Positions 1 through 9,708 of a DNA stretch of 64,000 nucleotides are shown in pieces. A program made the translations under genes and the position numbers. Origin of the DNA: Acidobacteriota bacterium. Lineage in GTDB: Bacteria; Acidobacteriota; Vicinamibacteria; Vicinamibacterales; Fen-181. Numbering within the stretch: the stretch's first letter is position 1; each line of letters begins with the position of its first letter. Location: contig PMZR01000098.1 in NCBI GenBank assembly GCA_003170135.1, forward strand, positions 18,406 through 82,405, given 5' to 3'. The notes below the pieces were generated by a model, which was not told the DNA's origin, did not search any database, and worked only from the letters and a program-made list of their open reading frames with translations.

Positions 1-210
1 CAGTTCGCCGAGCCTCGAGGCAACCCTGGAGTCCTCGATCTCGGTGCCCGGCGTCCCACCCACTTCCCGCGCCAGCGTGCGCTCGTCTTCATGGCTGCGG
101 GAGACCACCGACAGGTCGGCCCGATCGATCCCGAGGTCGCGGACGGCGGCCGCTGCGCGCGCGGCGCCGCCCCGGTCGCGAAACAGCGCGAGCACGAGCG
201 GATGGGTCAT
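1..210 (-). CDS. General stress protein 17M/YflT-like domain protein, N-terminal part only (runs off window edge)
   Basis: Manual translation of the minus strand from ATG at 210 is open to base 1: MTHPLVLALFRDRGGAARAAAAVRDLGIDRADLSVVSRSHEDERTLAREVGGTPGTEIEDS... Pattern fits the YflT-like fold. Absent from ORF track because it is partial. Confidence 0.6.
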   Translation of the reverse strand, partial: MTHPLVLALFRDRGGAARAAAAVRDLGIDRADLSVVSRSHEDERTLAREVGGTPGTEIEDSRVASRLGEL

Positions 211-395
211 GGCGGTACTTGTACGGTGCAGGTGATCCCGACCCGCCGCACCGGCACGATCAACGAGCCGCGGCGGCGACAGCCTTCGTGCCGGCGCGCG
301 TTGTCGGATTGAGGCTGTACCGCACATCGTAGCGTAAACGCTGACATGCGGCAACGCGCCGGCGTATGGCTGAGGCGGATCGGAGCCGCCGGGCG

Positions 396-1310
396 TCACC
401 TCGCCAGGTACCCGTCCCGCACGCGCACCCTCACGCCGGCCCGGTTCACCTTGACCTGGACGCCGCGCCACTCGGGCCTGGCGGGATCGATCGGACGCGA
501 GGGCGTGTAGCCCAACAGGTACTGGTGGCGCAGCTCCTCGGCGATTGTTGAAAGCGTCTTGTCGATCTGGCGCGGATCGCGGAGCTCGAACGACTGGCCA
601 CCGGTCAGGGCCGCCAGTTCGGGAAAGAGCGCTGGCCGTGGTCCGCCCAGGGCGATCGGGTAAATGAGGACGTCCGACGTCCGCGCGCGTTCGAGCGCAT
701 CGGCCGCCGTCGCGCGGCTGAATCGATCGACCCCGTCCGACAGCAGGACCAGTGCACGCCGGCCGCCGGCCGGTTGGATCATGTCGATGCAGGCGATGAT
801 GGCGTCGTGCAGGCCGGTCGTGCTCCACGGCTGGAGCCGCGCCAGCGCCTGCAGCGCCTGCGCACGCTCGGCCGACAGCGGCGCCACCACCTCGATATCG
901 CTGGCCACCGCGACGATCATCGCGCGGTCGCCCGGGCGCAGCCGCTCGAGAAACGTCCGCGCCGCGGCCCGGGCGAGCGACAGGCGCGCTCCCGCCATGC
1001 TCCAGCTGCGATCGATCGCCAGCGCCAGGGCGAGCGGGACATCGCCCGATGCAAACGTCGTAATGCGTTGCGGCGCGCCGTCTTCGAACACCTGGAAGTC
1101 GCGCTGCCCGAGCCCGGGCACCGGCCCACCGTGCGTGTCGGTGACGGTGGCATAAACCTCGACCAGTGTGATCCCGCTGGCGAACTGCGCGCGGACGACA
1201 ACCGCCCCGAGCGCCAGCACGACCGCCGCGAGGAACATCGCGCCGCGCCGGCCAGCGTTCGCCCCGATCGCCATGCCGTCCAACCAGCCTCCTGCCTCTT
1301 CCCGCACCAC
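396..1310 (-). CDS. VWFA-related (acidobacterial-type) von Willebrand factor A domain protein, secreted
   Basis: Signal-like N-terminus; 'VPGLGQRDFQVFEDGAPQRITTF' plus MIDAS-like 'AIDRSWSM'. Start may be internal (MAIGANAG...). Confidence 0.85.
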   Translation of the reverse strand: MVREEAGGWLDGMAIGANAGRRGAMFLAAVVLALGAVVVRAQFASGITLVEVYATVTDTHGGPVPGLGQRDFQVFEDGAPQRITTFASGDVPLALALAIDRSWSMAGARLSLARAAARTFLERLRPGDRAMIVAVASDIEVVAPLSAERAQALQALARLQPWSTTGLHDAIIACIDMIQPAGGRRALVLLSDGVDRFSRATAADALERARTSDVLIYPIALGGPRPALFPELAALTGGQSFELRDPRQIDKTLSTIAEELRHQYLLGYTPSRPIDPARPEWRGVQVKVNRAGVRVRVRDGYLAR

Positions 1311-1412
1311 CGCCGGCCCTTGGTGTACAATTGCCGCTGGAGCGGCACCTCAACTGTTTTTATGACGCAGCGCCTGGAGCCCGAAGCCGGAGCCTGCAGA
1401 CGAGGCTAGTCG

Positions 1413-1553
1413 ATGGGACGTATTGGTATTCCGGAACTCGTGCTCATCGTGCTCATCCTGCTGGTGATCTTCGGCGCGAACCGCCTGCCGGAGCTTGGCC
1501 GCGGCATCGGCAAGGCCATCAAGAACTTCAAGGAACCCGACAAGGAAGACTAG
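1413..1553 (+). CDS. tatA: Twin-arginine translocase subunit TatA/TatE (46 aa)
   Basis: Manual translation [47 protein letters not shown]-terminal TM helix, [14 protein letters not shown] amphipathic helix. Below ORF-track size cutoff. Confidence 0.92.
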   Translation: MGRIGIPELVLIVLILLVIFGANRLPELGRGIGKAIKNFKEPDKED

Positions 1554-3554
1554 TCAAATCACCACGCGCACGTCCCCTACCCGCCTGGTCAGTCGCTCCC
1601 GATCCAGATACTCCAGCAGCGGAATGGCGTACTTCCGGGTGATGCCGTACCGATCCTTGAACGCGCCCACGTCGAGTCTGGCGCCCGCCGTCTCCCGCTT
1701 CAGCGCCATCACATCCTCGCGCAACCGGCGCAACGCGTCGGCGTGGAAGAGCAGCGTCTCGACCTTCACCAGCACCTTCTGCCTGATCAACAGTTTCACC
1801 ATCCGATCGACCAGTCCCTGGTCGCCGCCGGTCAGGGCCGACAGCGATGCGGCGTCGGGCGGCTTCAGACCGCCATCGCGGAAGGCGCGCTCGAGCGTGT
1901 CACGCGCGCGCTCCTCGGCTGACGTGAGCGCCAGCGTGTGCCCGGCGAGAGCCAGGCGATCGCGGGCGACGATCTTCCCGGCGGTAACGAGGTCGGACAG
2001 GACGAGATCGAACAGCGCCGGCGCCGCCGGACCGAACCAGCGCTCGCGCACCTCCTCGCGCGGCATGCCTTCCCAGAGCGGCTGCTCCCGGTGGTACTGC
2101 TCGAGCGCGCTGACGACCTGCGCGGCAAGGGCTGCCGCCACTTTCCCGTCGACCAGGCGGTCTCCGGCCTGAACGATCGCGCCCGCCCGGAGCAGGGGGG
2201 CCGTGATCTCGCGTGCCACCTCGGGTGCCAGTCCAGCCCGGCTCATCGCGGCACCCGCCGGCAGGCCGGCCGCGCCCGATTCTTCAATCATCCACACCAG
2301 CGCCCGCTCGGACGCGTCTCTGGCGGGCTCCGGACTGCGGACTTCGGACTCCGGACTCCGGACTCCGGACTCCGGACCCTGGAGCGGATCCAGGCACACG
2401 AACCGACGCCGCGCGGCCGCGTTGCGGATCCCGCCACGCGCCGGACGTGGATCGATGACGGCGCCGCCGGCGATCGTCATCGGCGGCGAATAGGCGCGCA
2501 GGATGTAGCGATCGCCGCGGGTGACGACCGCGGGCGACTCGAGCCGCAGGCGGATGTAGGCGCGCCCGCCGGCCGGAATCTCGGCGACCTCGGACGTCGG
2601 ACTTCGGACCTCGGACGATGTCCCGTCCGCCATCCCCGCAACCGCGACCCGTCCGAGCACTTCGTGTGTTCCCTGGTGGAAGCGCACGCGGGTGCCGTGC
2701 CGCAGCGCCTTCCCGCCCGGCACCACTTCCACCACGGCGTCGAGCATCGTCGTGACCTCGAGGCTGCCCGGGGTCAGCAACGTATCGCCCCGGCCAAGAT
2801 CCGACGTCTCGACGCCCCCCAGGTTCAGCGCCACGCGCTGCCCGGCGCTGGCCCGCTCCTGGCGCATCCCGTGCACCTGGATGCCCCGCACCTTGATCAC
2901 CCGTCCGCCGGGCAGGACCTCGAGTTCCTCGTCGAGGCCGATCTGTCCGGAGACGAGCGTCCCGGTCGCGACGGTGCCGAAGCCCTTCATCGTGAAGACG
3001 CGATCGATGGGCAGCCGCGCCGGGCCCGCCGAGGGGCGCAGGCGCGCCGCGCGCCCACATGAGACGAGCGCCGCGCGCAGCAGGTCGAGGCCGTCGCCGG
3101 TTCGCGAGGAGACGGGCACGATCGGTGCCTCCTCGAGGAAGGAGCCCGCGACGAGCTCGCGCACTTCCAGCCGCACCAGCTCGATGGTGTCCGCATCGAC
3201 CAAGTCGGATTTGGTGAGGACGACGATGCCGGCGGGGATGCGCAGGAGGCGGCAGATCTCGAAATGTTCGCGCGTCTGCGGCATCACCGATTCGTCGGCG
3301 GCCACCACCAGCAGCACCGCGTCGAACCCGCCGACGCCCGCGAGCATGTTCTTGACGAACCGCTCGTGGCCGGGGACGTCGACGAAGGCGAAGTTGATCC
3401 CGTCCGCCTGCCAGTGGGCGAACCCGAGGTCGATCGTGATGCCGCGTTCCTGCTCCTCTTTCAGGCGATCCGGGTCGATGTCGGTCAGCGCGCGCACGAG
3501 CGCGCTCTTGCCGTGATCGATGTGCCCGGCGGTTCCGATGACGACGCTCTTCAT
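1554..3554 (-). CDS. selB: Selenocysteine-specific translation elongation factor SelB
   Basis: [45 protein letters not shown] (GTPase G1 and switch region), [15 protein letters not shown], long C-terminal winged-helix region ending [22 protein letters not shown]-like motif. ATG at 3554 overlaps rnr stop (ATGA). Confidence 0.93.
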   Translation of the reverse strand: MKSVVIGTAGHIDHGKSALVRALTDIDPDRLKEEQERGITIDLGFAHWQADGINFAFVDVPGHERFVKNMLAGVGGFDAVLLVVAADESVMPQTREHFEICRLLRIPAGIVVLTKSDLVDADTIELVRLEVRELVAGSFLEEAPIVPVSSRTGDGLDLLRAALVSCGRAARLRPSAGPARLPIDRVFTMKGFGTVATGTLVSGQIGLDEELEVLPGGRVIKVRGIQVHGMRQERASAGQRVALNLGGVETSDLGRGDTLLTPGSLEVTTMLDAVVEVVPGGKALRHGTRVRFHQGTHEVLGRVAVAGMADGTSSEVRSPTSEVAEIPAGGRAYIRLRLESPAVVTRGDRYILRAYSPPMTIAGGAVIDPRPARGGIRNAAARRRFVCLDPLQGPESGVRSPESEVRSPEPARDASERALVWMIEESGAAGLPAGAAMSRAGLAPEVAREITAPLLRAGAIVQAGDRLVDGKVAAALAAQVVSALEQYHREQPLWEGMPREEVRERWFGPAAPALFDLVLSDLVTAGKIVARDRLALAGHTLALTSAEERARDTLERAFRDGGLKPPDAASLSALTGGDQGLVDRMVKLLIRQKVLVKVETLLFHADALRRLREDVMALKRETAGARLDVGAFKDRYGITRKYAIPLLEYLDRERLTRRVGDVRVVI
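2328..2380. repeat. 7-bp-period repeat (GGACTCC/GGACTTC family) inside selB
   Basis: ctccggactgcggacttcggactccggactccggactccggactccggacc. Confidence 0.85.
2587..2618. repeat. Second 7-bp-period repeat inside selB
   Basis: acctcggacgtcggacttcggacctcggacga. Confidence 0.75.
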
Positions 3555-5836
3555 CTTCGTGATCGCTTGCGGCGTCCGGACGGCGGACGGCGCGATCGGC
3601 CGGCGGACGGCGGGGACACGCGCTCGCGCCGCGGCCGCGCCTTGCTCCGGGGCGCGCGGCGCCGCCCCTGCTCGGCGCGAACCGCGTCGAGAATCTGCAG
3701 CAGGCCGAGTTCGATCTGGCGGCGGTCCATGTCCACGCGCAGGACCTGGACCCGCACGCGGTCGCCCAGCCGGTAGGTCTTCTCCGTGTTCTCCCCGCGC
3801 AGCGTGTGCGTTGCTTCCAGGTACCGGTAGTAGTCGTCCGCCATCGTGGAGACGTGCACGAGCCCCTCGACGAAGTGCTCGATGAGCTCGACGAACAGGC
3901 CGAACGGCGCGACGCCGGTGATGTAGCCGTCGAACTCGTCGCCGACCTTGTCCGCCATGAAGCGGACCTTCTTCCACTGGATCAGCTCGCGCTCGGCATC
4001 GTCCGCGCGCCGTTCCATCTCGGAGGTGTGGCGCGCGATCTCCGGCAGCTCCTCGTCGAGCTCTTCCCGCCGTTCGGCCGTCATCGCCTTGCGGCGCGCC
4101 TCGCGCAAGGTGCGATGGACGACGAGATCCGGATACCGGCGGATGGGCGACGTGAAGTGCGTGTAGGACTCGAAGGCCAGGCCGAAGTGCCCGAGATTGC
4201 GAGGGTCATAGCGCGCCTTCTGCATCGTGCGCAGCATCAGGAACGCGACCGCTTTCTCCTCGGGCTTCCCGTGCAGGCGTTCGATGAGCTTCTGGAAGTG
4301 CCGCGGCCGGACGCCGTCGGGAGGCGCGGCCAGGCTGTACCCAAGGCTCGACACGAACTCCTCGAACTTCTCGACCTTCAGCGGATCCGGCTCCTCGTGC
4401 ACGCGGTAGAGCGACGGGATGTCGCTCTCGTCGAGATATTGCGCGACGGTCTCGTTGGCCAGCAGCATGAACTCTTCGATGATCCGGTGCGCGATGTTGC
4501 GCTCCGACGGGATGATCGCCTCGACCATCCCGGCCTCGTCCAGGATCACCTCGGGCTCTTCGAGATCGAAGTCGATCGACCCCAGCCGGCGCCGCCGGTC
4601 GTTGAGCACCTGGAACAGCTCGCGCATCAACTCGAACATCGGCACCAGGGGCCGGTAGCGCGCGGTGGCCTCGGCGTCCTGCGCGGTGAGAATCGCGTTC
4701 ACGGCCGTGTAGGTCATCCGCTCGGCGGTGTTGATGACCCCGTCGTGGAACTCGTAGCGCACCACGGTCCCGCGGCGATCGATCTCCATGACGCACGACT
4801 GCACCAGGCGATCGACGTGCGGGTTCAGGCTGCACAGGCCGGTGGCGAGCGGCTCCGGGAACATGTGCACCGCGCGATCGGGGAAGTAGACCGACGTGCC
4901 CCGCTCGTAGGCGTCCTGGTCGAGCGCGCTGCCCTCCCTGACATAGTGCGAGACGTCCGCGATGTGCACGCCGAGCCGATAGCCGCCCTCGATTCGTTCG
5001 ATCGAGATCGCGTCGTCGAAGTCGCGAGCGTGCTCGCCGTCGATCGTCACGATGGCCAGGCCGCGAAAGTCGGTCCGGCCCGCGAGGTCCTGCCGGCTCG
5101 CCTCGATGGTCTGGCCCGGCCGGCCGCGCGTCAGCCGGCGCGCCTCCTCGACGGCCTCGGGCGCGTGCGCGTCCGGGATGTTGTATTTCCTGATGATCAC
5201 CTGCGTGTCGACGCCCGGCGCGTTGAGATCGCCGAGCACTTCGACGACGCGTCCGATCGGCCCGCGCGCTCCCGTCGGCCACTTCGTGATCTCGGTGGTC
5301 ACCATCTCGCCGGCCTTCGCGTGCAGCGTCTCACCGCGCGGGATGTGAATGTCGGACAGGATGTGCTTGTCGAACGGCACCACGAACGAGACGCCGGCGT
5401 CGCCTGTTTCGAAGCGGCCGACCACGCGCGCGCTGCCCCGCTCGAGGATCTTGATGATGCGGCCTTCCGCGCGGCCGTCGCGAATGTGCTCGACGCGCGC
5501 GACGACGCGGTCGCCGTGCATCGCCTCCTGCAGGTTGGCCGCCGACACGTGAATGTCGCCCGTCGTTCCCTCGAGCGGCCGATCCGGCACGACGAAACCG
5601 TACCCGGACGGATGGGTCTGGAGGCGCCCGACGACCAGGTCCATCTTGTCAGCGAGCCCGTAGCGGCGGCCGCGGACCTGGACCAGGTCGCCATCGGCAA
5701 CCAGCCGGTTCAAATGCCGGCGGAAGGCGGGGCGCTCCTCGCGCGGGATCTTGAGCACCTGCATCAGCTCGCGCGTCGAGGCAGGATGGTGCACCTCTTC
5801 CCGCATCACACTGAGGATCTGTTCGCTCGATAACAT
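3551..5836 (-). CDS. rnr: Ribonuclease R (RNB domain + S1)
   Basis: DFRGLAIVTIDGEHARDFDDAISIER RNB catalytic motif, HFTSPIRRYPDLVVHR, C-terminal S1 domain and basic tail. Confidence 0.95.
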   Translation of the reverse strand: MLSSEQILSVMREEVHHPASTRELMQVLKIPREERPAFRRHLNRLVADGDLVQVRGRRYGLADKMDLVVGRLQTHPSGYGFVVPDRPLEGTTGDIHVSAANLQEAMHGDRVVARVEHIRDGRAEGRIIKILERGSARVVGRFETGDAGVSFVVPFDKHILSDIHIPRGETLHAKAGEMVTTEITKWPTGARGPIGRVVEVLGDLNAPGVDTQVIIRKYNIPDAHAPEAVEEARRLTRGRPGQTIEASRQDLAGRTDFRGLAIVTIDGEHARDFDDAISIERIEGGYRLGVHIADVSHYVREGSALDQDAYERGTSVYFPDRAVHMFPEPLATGLCSLNPHVDRLVQSCVMEIDRRGTVVRYEFHDGVINTAERMTYTAVNAILTAQDAEATARYRPLVPMFELMRELFQVLNDRRRRLGSIDFDLEEPEVILDEAGMVEAIIPSERNIAHRIIEEFMLLANETVAQYLDESDIPSLYRVHEEPDPLKVEKFEEFVSSLGYSLAAPPDGVRPRHFQKLIERLHGKPEEKAVAFLMLRTMQKARYDPRNLGHFGLAFESYTHFTSPIRRYPDLVVHRTLREARRKAMTAERREELDEELPEIARHTSEMERRADDAERELIQWKKVRFMADKVGDEFDGYITGVAPFGLFVELIEHFVEGLVHVSTMADDYYRYLEATHTLRGENTEKTYRLGDRVRVQVLRVDMDRRQIELGLLQILDAVRAEQGRRRAPRSKARPRRERVSPPSAGRSRRPPSGRRKRSRR

Positions 5837-5851
5837 AGTCGTTTCTTGTCG

Positions 5852-5883
5852 TCCCGAGTCCGGGGTCCGGAGTCCGGAGTCGC
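5852..5883. repeat. 7-bp-period repeat (GGAGTCC family)
   Basis: tcccgagtccggggtccggagtccggagtcgc, between stop of 5887..6324 and start of rnr. Confidence 0.8.
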
Positions 5884-5886
5884 TTC

Positions 5887-6324
5887 CTATCCTGTGGGAC
5901 CGCCGGTCTTCAGACTGGTGGCGACCTGGTCCAACAGGACGAGCGCCGCGGCCAGCCGGGTGTTCGCGGACTGATCGAGGCGCGATGTCTGGTCCGACGC
6001 CTGCACCACGCGCGCCGCCACGTCGCGCACGCGGCCGGCCTCGTCATTGCGGCCCAGCGCCGCGAGCCGCTGCTCCGCGTCCTGCAACGGCGCTTTGGCC
6101 GCCTGCAGTTCCTGGCTGGCACGGCCGAAGTTCACTTCGAACAGATCCACGCGAGCGGCCAGCAGATTCGCCCGCGCTTGCGTCAGGTCGAGCCGCAATT
6201 GCGCGTCATCGAACTGCATCTGCACGGCCGACCGCCCGGCGCGGCCCCAGAGAAATCCGGCAAGCAGCGCCACCAGCAACCCGACGACGACGTAGAGCCC
6301 GATTCTGACGTACTTCATCGTCAA
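5887..6324 (-). CDS. Membrane-anchored coiled-coil hypothetical protein
   Basis: 145 aa, N-terminal TM helix then Ala/Gln/Leu-rich heptad-like region. Confidence 0.65.
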   Translation of the reverse strand: MTMKYVRIGLYVVVGLLVALLAGFLWGRAGRSAVQMQFDDAQLRLDLTQARANLLAARVDLFEVNFGRASQELQAAKAPLQDAEQRLAALGRNDEAGRVRDVAARVVQASDQTSRLDQSANTRLAAALVLLDQVATSLKTGGPTG

Positions 6325-6355
6325 CTCCGGATATGAGGGCGACGCCCGAATCCCG

Positions 6356-7591
6356 TCACTCGACGAGCAACACCTGCAGGTCCCCGACGTTGGTGTCGGT
6401 CGCTCCCGTTTTGATCAAATCCCCAAGCGCCGCCAGCAATGCGTAGCTGTCATTGTTGTCCAGCGCCTCCGCGATCGAGAACCCGCCCTGCTCGACGCGG
6501 GCGATCGTCGTCGGATCCGCCATGGCGCCCGCGGCATCGGTCGGTCCGTCGATGCCGTCGGTGCCGATGCTCGCGAAGACGGCCGACCGTCCGAGTCGCC
6601 GGAGCCGTGATGCCGCGGCAAGCACGAATTCCTGGTTGCGCCCACCGCGCCCGGTTCCCGACACGCGCACGGTCGTCTCGCCCGCCGACAGCACCGCCGC
6701 CCGGCCGCCCGCGCGGCCCGCAATCTCCAGCATCCGGGCCACGTGTGCGGGCGCCACGTGCCGGGCCTCGCCGACGACCGGCTCGGTGATGACGGTGGGG
6801 ATGTATCCGGCGCCGGCCGCCGCGTCAGCCGCGGCGTGCAACACGTCGCGACTGGAACCGATGACGCGGGTGGTTGCGGTTTGAAGACGCAGATCACCGG
6901 GCTTGGGCGTGTCGGGTATGGTGCCGGCGTGACCGGCCAGGAGGAGGCGAACGGCAGACACCGGGTACGCCGACCGGCCCCCGAACCGGTCGAGCACGTC
7001 GAGGGCGGCAGCGAACGTCGTCGGGTCTGCCACGGTCGGGCCGGAACCAATCACGCTCAGATCGTCGCCCACCACATCGGAAATGACAAATGCAATCGTC
7101 GGTCGGCGCGACGCCGCCGCGAGCCATCCGCCCTTGATGTCTGACAGGTGCTTGCGCACGGTGTTCAGGGCGCCAATGTCGGCGCCCGCCGCGAGCAGTT
7201 GCCTGGTGACGAGGCGTTTGTCGTCGAGCGTCACACCGGGACGCGGCACCGCGACGAGCGCGGACGCGCCGCCCGACAGCAGGACCACGAGGGGCCCCTG
7301 CCTGGATGCGGCGAGGGCGAGCGCCCGCCGCCCCGCCTGTTCGCTGACGTCGTCGGGAACGGGATGGCCGGCGCGATACCACTCGACCGACGGGGGCAGG
7401 GAGACCGAGGTAGGCATCGACGCGGCCAGCGCCGCGGCAACGGGACCGGGATGCGATCGCAGGAAGGCAGACACCATGGGCGCGGCCGCCTTGCCGATGG
7501 CCACGACGGTCAGCGGCTCCGGGGAGAAGAGACAGGCATCCACCCGCTCGGCCAGCGCCCGGAGGAGAAAGCGGCCGGCATCGGCTGCCAC
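6356..7591 (-). CDS. Glycerate 2-kinase (GckA/TtuD, DUF4147 family)
   Basis: VVAIGKAAAPM, LLSGGASALVAVP, NTVRKHLSDIKGG, GRNQEFVLA, TDGIDGPTDAAGA motifs. Confidence 0.92.
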   Translation of the reverse strand: MAADAGRFLLRALAERVDACLFSPEPLTVVAIGKAAAPMVSAFLRSHPGPVAAALAASMPTSVSLPPSVEWYRAGHPVPDDVSEQAGRRALALAASRQGPLVVLLSGGASALVAVPRPGVTLDDKRLVTRQLLAAGADIGALNTVRKHLSDIKGGWLAAASRRPTIAFVISDVVGDDLSVIGSGPTVADPTTFAAALDVLDRFGGRSAYPVSAVRLLLAGHAGTIPDTPKPGDLRLQTATTRVIGSSRDVLHAAADAAAGAGYIPTVITEPVVGEARHVAPAHVARMLEIAGRAGGRAAVLSAGETTVRVSGTGRGGRNQEFVLAAASRLRRLGRSAVFASIGTDGIDGPTDAAGAMADPTTIARVEQGGFSIAEALDNNDSYALLAALGDLIKTGATDTNVGDLQVLLVE

Positions 7592-7644
7592 GATGCTCGC
7601 TTGAACAATCGTCAGGAGGTCGCGTCGAAGTCGTGCGAGAGGGT

Positions 7645-7935
7645 TCAGTGCGTCTTCTTCGGATCGGACCAGGCCGATGCGCCGGTCACGACATCGAACT
7701 GTCGGAGCAGGCGGCTGACGACCTCATCAGCGTTCTGCCGACTGCAGAGCTGATCGAGGCGCGACAGGATCCGCCCCAGCGCCGCTTCGGCGCTGACGAT
7801 CGCGTCTTTGGAATAGTACTCGCGCTGCTTCCGCAGGCAGCGCCGTTGCTTGAGAAATTCCTCCCGGTAGAACTCGATGGGGGCTGTCGGATCCTGCCGG
7901 CTTAATGGCCGTATCTCGGTCAGGAAGCGGGCCAT
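7645..7935 (-). CDS. Hypothetical protein (96 aa)
   Basis: MARFLTEIRPLSRQDPTAPIEFYREEFLKQRRCLRKQREYYSK...; start chosen inside longer ORF 7645..8469. Confidence 0.6.
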   Translation of the reverse strand: MARFLTEIRPLSRQDPTAPIEFYREEFLKQRRCLRKQREYYSKDAIVSAEAALGRILSRLDQLCSRQNADEVVSRLLRQFDVVTGASAWSDPKKTH

Positions 7936-8057
7936 TCGACTCCTCTTAGTTCTGAGAAATAACGGTGGGCGATTCCCAGTGTAGTGCCCGCGCGCCGCCC
8001 CTGTCAACGCGCCGGTTCCTCCATCCCATCCATCCCGCGCCGCCGCGTCACGGCGGC

Positions 8058-8942
8058 CTATCGCACGCCGCGGGTCGCAACGAACCCGCCAAGGCAGCCA
8101 ACGATGACGCCGCCTCCAACGATGCCGACCATGGCCAGTGGCGACAGGAATGCGATCGATGACGGATCGAGTCCCGGAATATCGCGGACGACGCGCAGCC
8201 GGGCGACTTCGTACGCCACGCGCAGGACCGCGAGCGCGAGGATTGCCCCGATGCCGCCCTGGAGCACACCCTCGAGGATGAACGGCCCGCGAATCGCGCT
8301 GAACGGCGCGCCGACCAGCGCCATGATCTCGACTTCCACATGCCGGCCCGCCATGGCCAGCCGCACCACCGCGGCCACCGTCAGACCCGCGGCGACGGCC
8401 AGCGCCGACGCCAGCACCAGGCCGATCCACCGCAGGGCGCCGACGATGCGCGCCAGCCGATCGAGCCACTGGCGATCGTAGCGGACGTCGGCCACTCCGC
8501 CCATCTGCGCCATCGATCCCGCGAGCCGGTCCACGCCGGCCGATCCGCCGTTGCTCGGGCGAAGGCGCAGCTCGAACGACGCCGGCAACGGATTCGAGCC
8601 GAGGCCCTCGGCCACGCTCGCCAGGTCCGGAAAGTCCCGGCGAAACCGCCGCGCCGCGTCCGTCTTGGACACGAACTGTCGGCTCTCAACGACGGTGCTC
8701 GCGCCGAGGACCGACCAGATGGCGGCGCGCTGGTCGTCCGACACGTCGTCACGCAGGTAGACCGACATCTCGGCCGACGCACTCCAGCCCGCCATCAGGC
8801 GATCGAGCGTGCCGGTGACGAGCAGGAACGCGCCGAGCACGAACAGGGCGAGCGCGATCGTCGCGATCGCCAGCACGTTCGATGCGCCGCCGCGCCGCAG
8901 GCTCGTCGTCGCCTCGCGGACAAAATAAGAGAGAGACGCCAT
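8058..8942 (-). CDS. ftsX: Cell division protein FtsX
   Basis: [41 protein letters not shown]; four TM permease layout; adjacent to ftsE. Confidence 0.92.
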   Translation of the reverse strand: MASLSYFVREATTSLRRGGASNVLAIATIALALFVLGAFLLVTGTLDRLMAGWSASAEMSVYLRDDVSDDQRAAIWSVLGASTVVESRQFVSKTDAARRFRRDFPDLASVAEGLGSNPLPASFELRLRPSNGGSAGVDRLAGSMAQMGGVADVRYDRQWLDRLARIVGALRWIGLVLASALAVAAGLTVAAVVRLAMAGRHVEVEIMALVGAPFSAIRGPFILEGVLQGGIGAILALAVLRVAYEVARLRVVRDIPGLDPSSIAFLSPLAMVGIVGGGVIVGCLGGFVATRGVR

Positions 8943-8976
8943 ACTTCAAACCACGCAGTCCCGGAGCCAGCCTGGT

Positions 8977-9690
8977 TCAGCCCTCGATCACGCGTCCGTG
9001 GTCCAGCGCCAGCGTCCGTCGCGCCACGCGGCGAATCAGTTCGCGGTCGTGCGTGGCCACCACGACCGTCGTGCCGCGCGCGTTGATCTCGCGGAAGAGG
9101 TTCATGATCTCGAGCGAGAGATCCGGATCGAGATTGCCGGTCGGCTCGTCGGCCAGGATCAGCACCGGATCGTTGACCAGGGCCCGCGCAATTGCGACGC
9201 GTTGTTGCTCGCCGCCGGACAGCTCCTCCGGATAGGCGTTCATGCGGTGCTGCAAGCCGACCCATTTGAGCACCTGGAACGCGCGGCGGCTCTGCTGCAC
9301 GCTGGCGTGCCCGAGCACGCGGGGCACGAACGACACGTTCTCGAAGACCGTGCTCCGCTTGATGAGTTTGAAATCCTGGAACACGAACCCGACCGTGCGG
9401 CGGTAGGCCTGGACCTGCCGGCGCGTGAGGAGCGCGAGGTCCTTTCGCGCAACCTGGATACTTCCGGCCGATGGCGCGTCCTGGCAGAGCGCCAGGCGCA
9501 GGAACGTCGATTTGCCGGCGCCGCTGGGCCCGGTCAGGAAGACGAACTCGCCGCGCCCGATCTTGACCGACACGTCCCGCAGCGCATAAACGCCGCGTCC
9601 GTACAGCTTCGAGAGCTGATCTGTCTCAATCACCGGCGCGCGTCCAGGGGCAGTTTCGGGATCGAGAGTGAAGGAACTCGATGATAGCAC
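8977..9690 (-). CDS. ftsE: Cell division ATP-binding protein FtsE
   Basis: Walker [25 protein letters not shown], Walker [13 protein letters not shown]. True start may be GTG at 9633. Confidence 0.93.
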   Translation of the reverse strand: MLSSSSFTLDPETAPGRAPVIETDQLSKLYGRGVYALRDVSVKIGRGEFVFLTGPSGAGKSTFLRLALCQDAPSAGSIQVARKDLALLTRRQVQAYRRTVGFVFQDFKLIKRSTVFENVSFVPRVLGHASVQQSRRAFQVLKWVGLQHRMNAYPEELSGGEQQRVAIARALVNDPVLILADEPTGNLDPDLSLEIMNLFREINARGTTVVVATHDRELIRRVARRTLALDHGRVIEG

Positions 9691-9708
9691 GCGGGCCTTG
9701 GTCCGGCC

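Noticed and set aside
3806-5833. 675-aa plus-strand ORF antisense to rnr; similar ones at 40324..43446, 46311..48560, 53642..55807
   Set aside because: Antisense shadows of clear rnr, RND/MFP, P-type ATPase and MtrB-like genes; no domain motifs.
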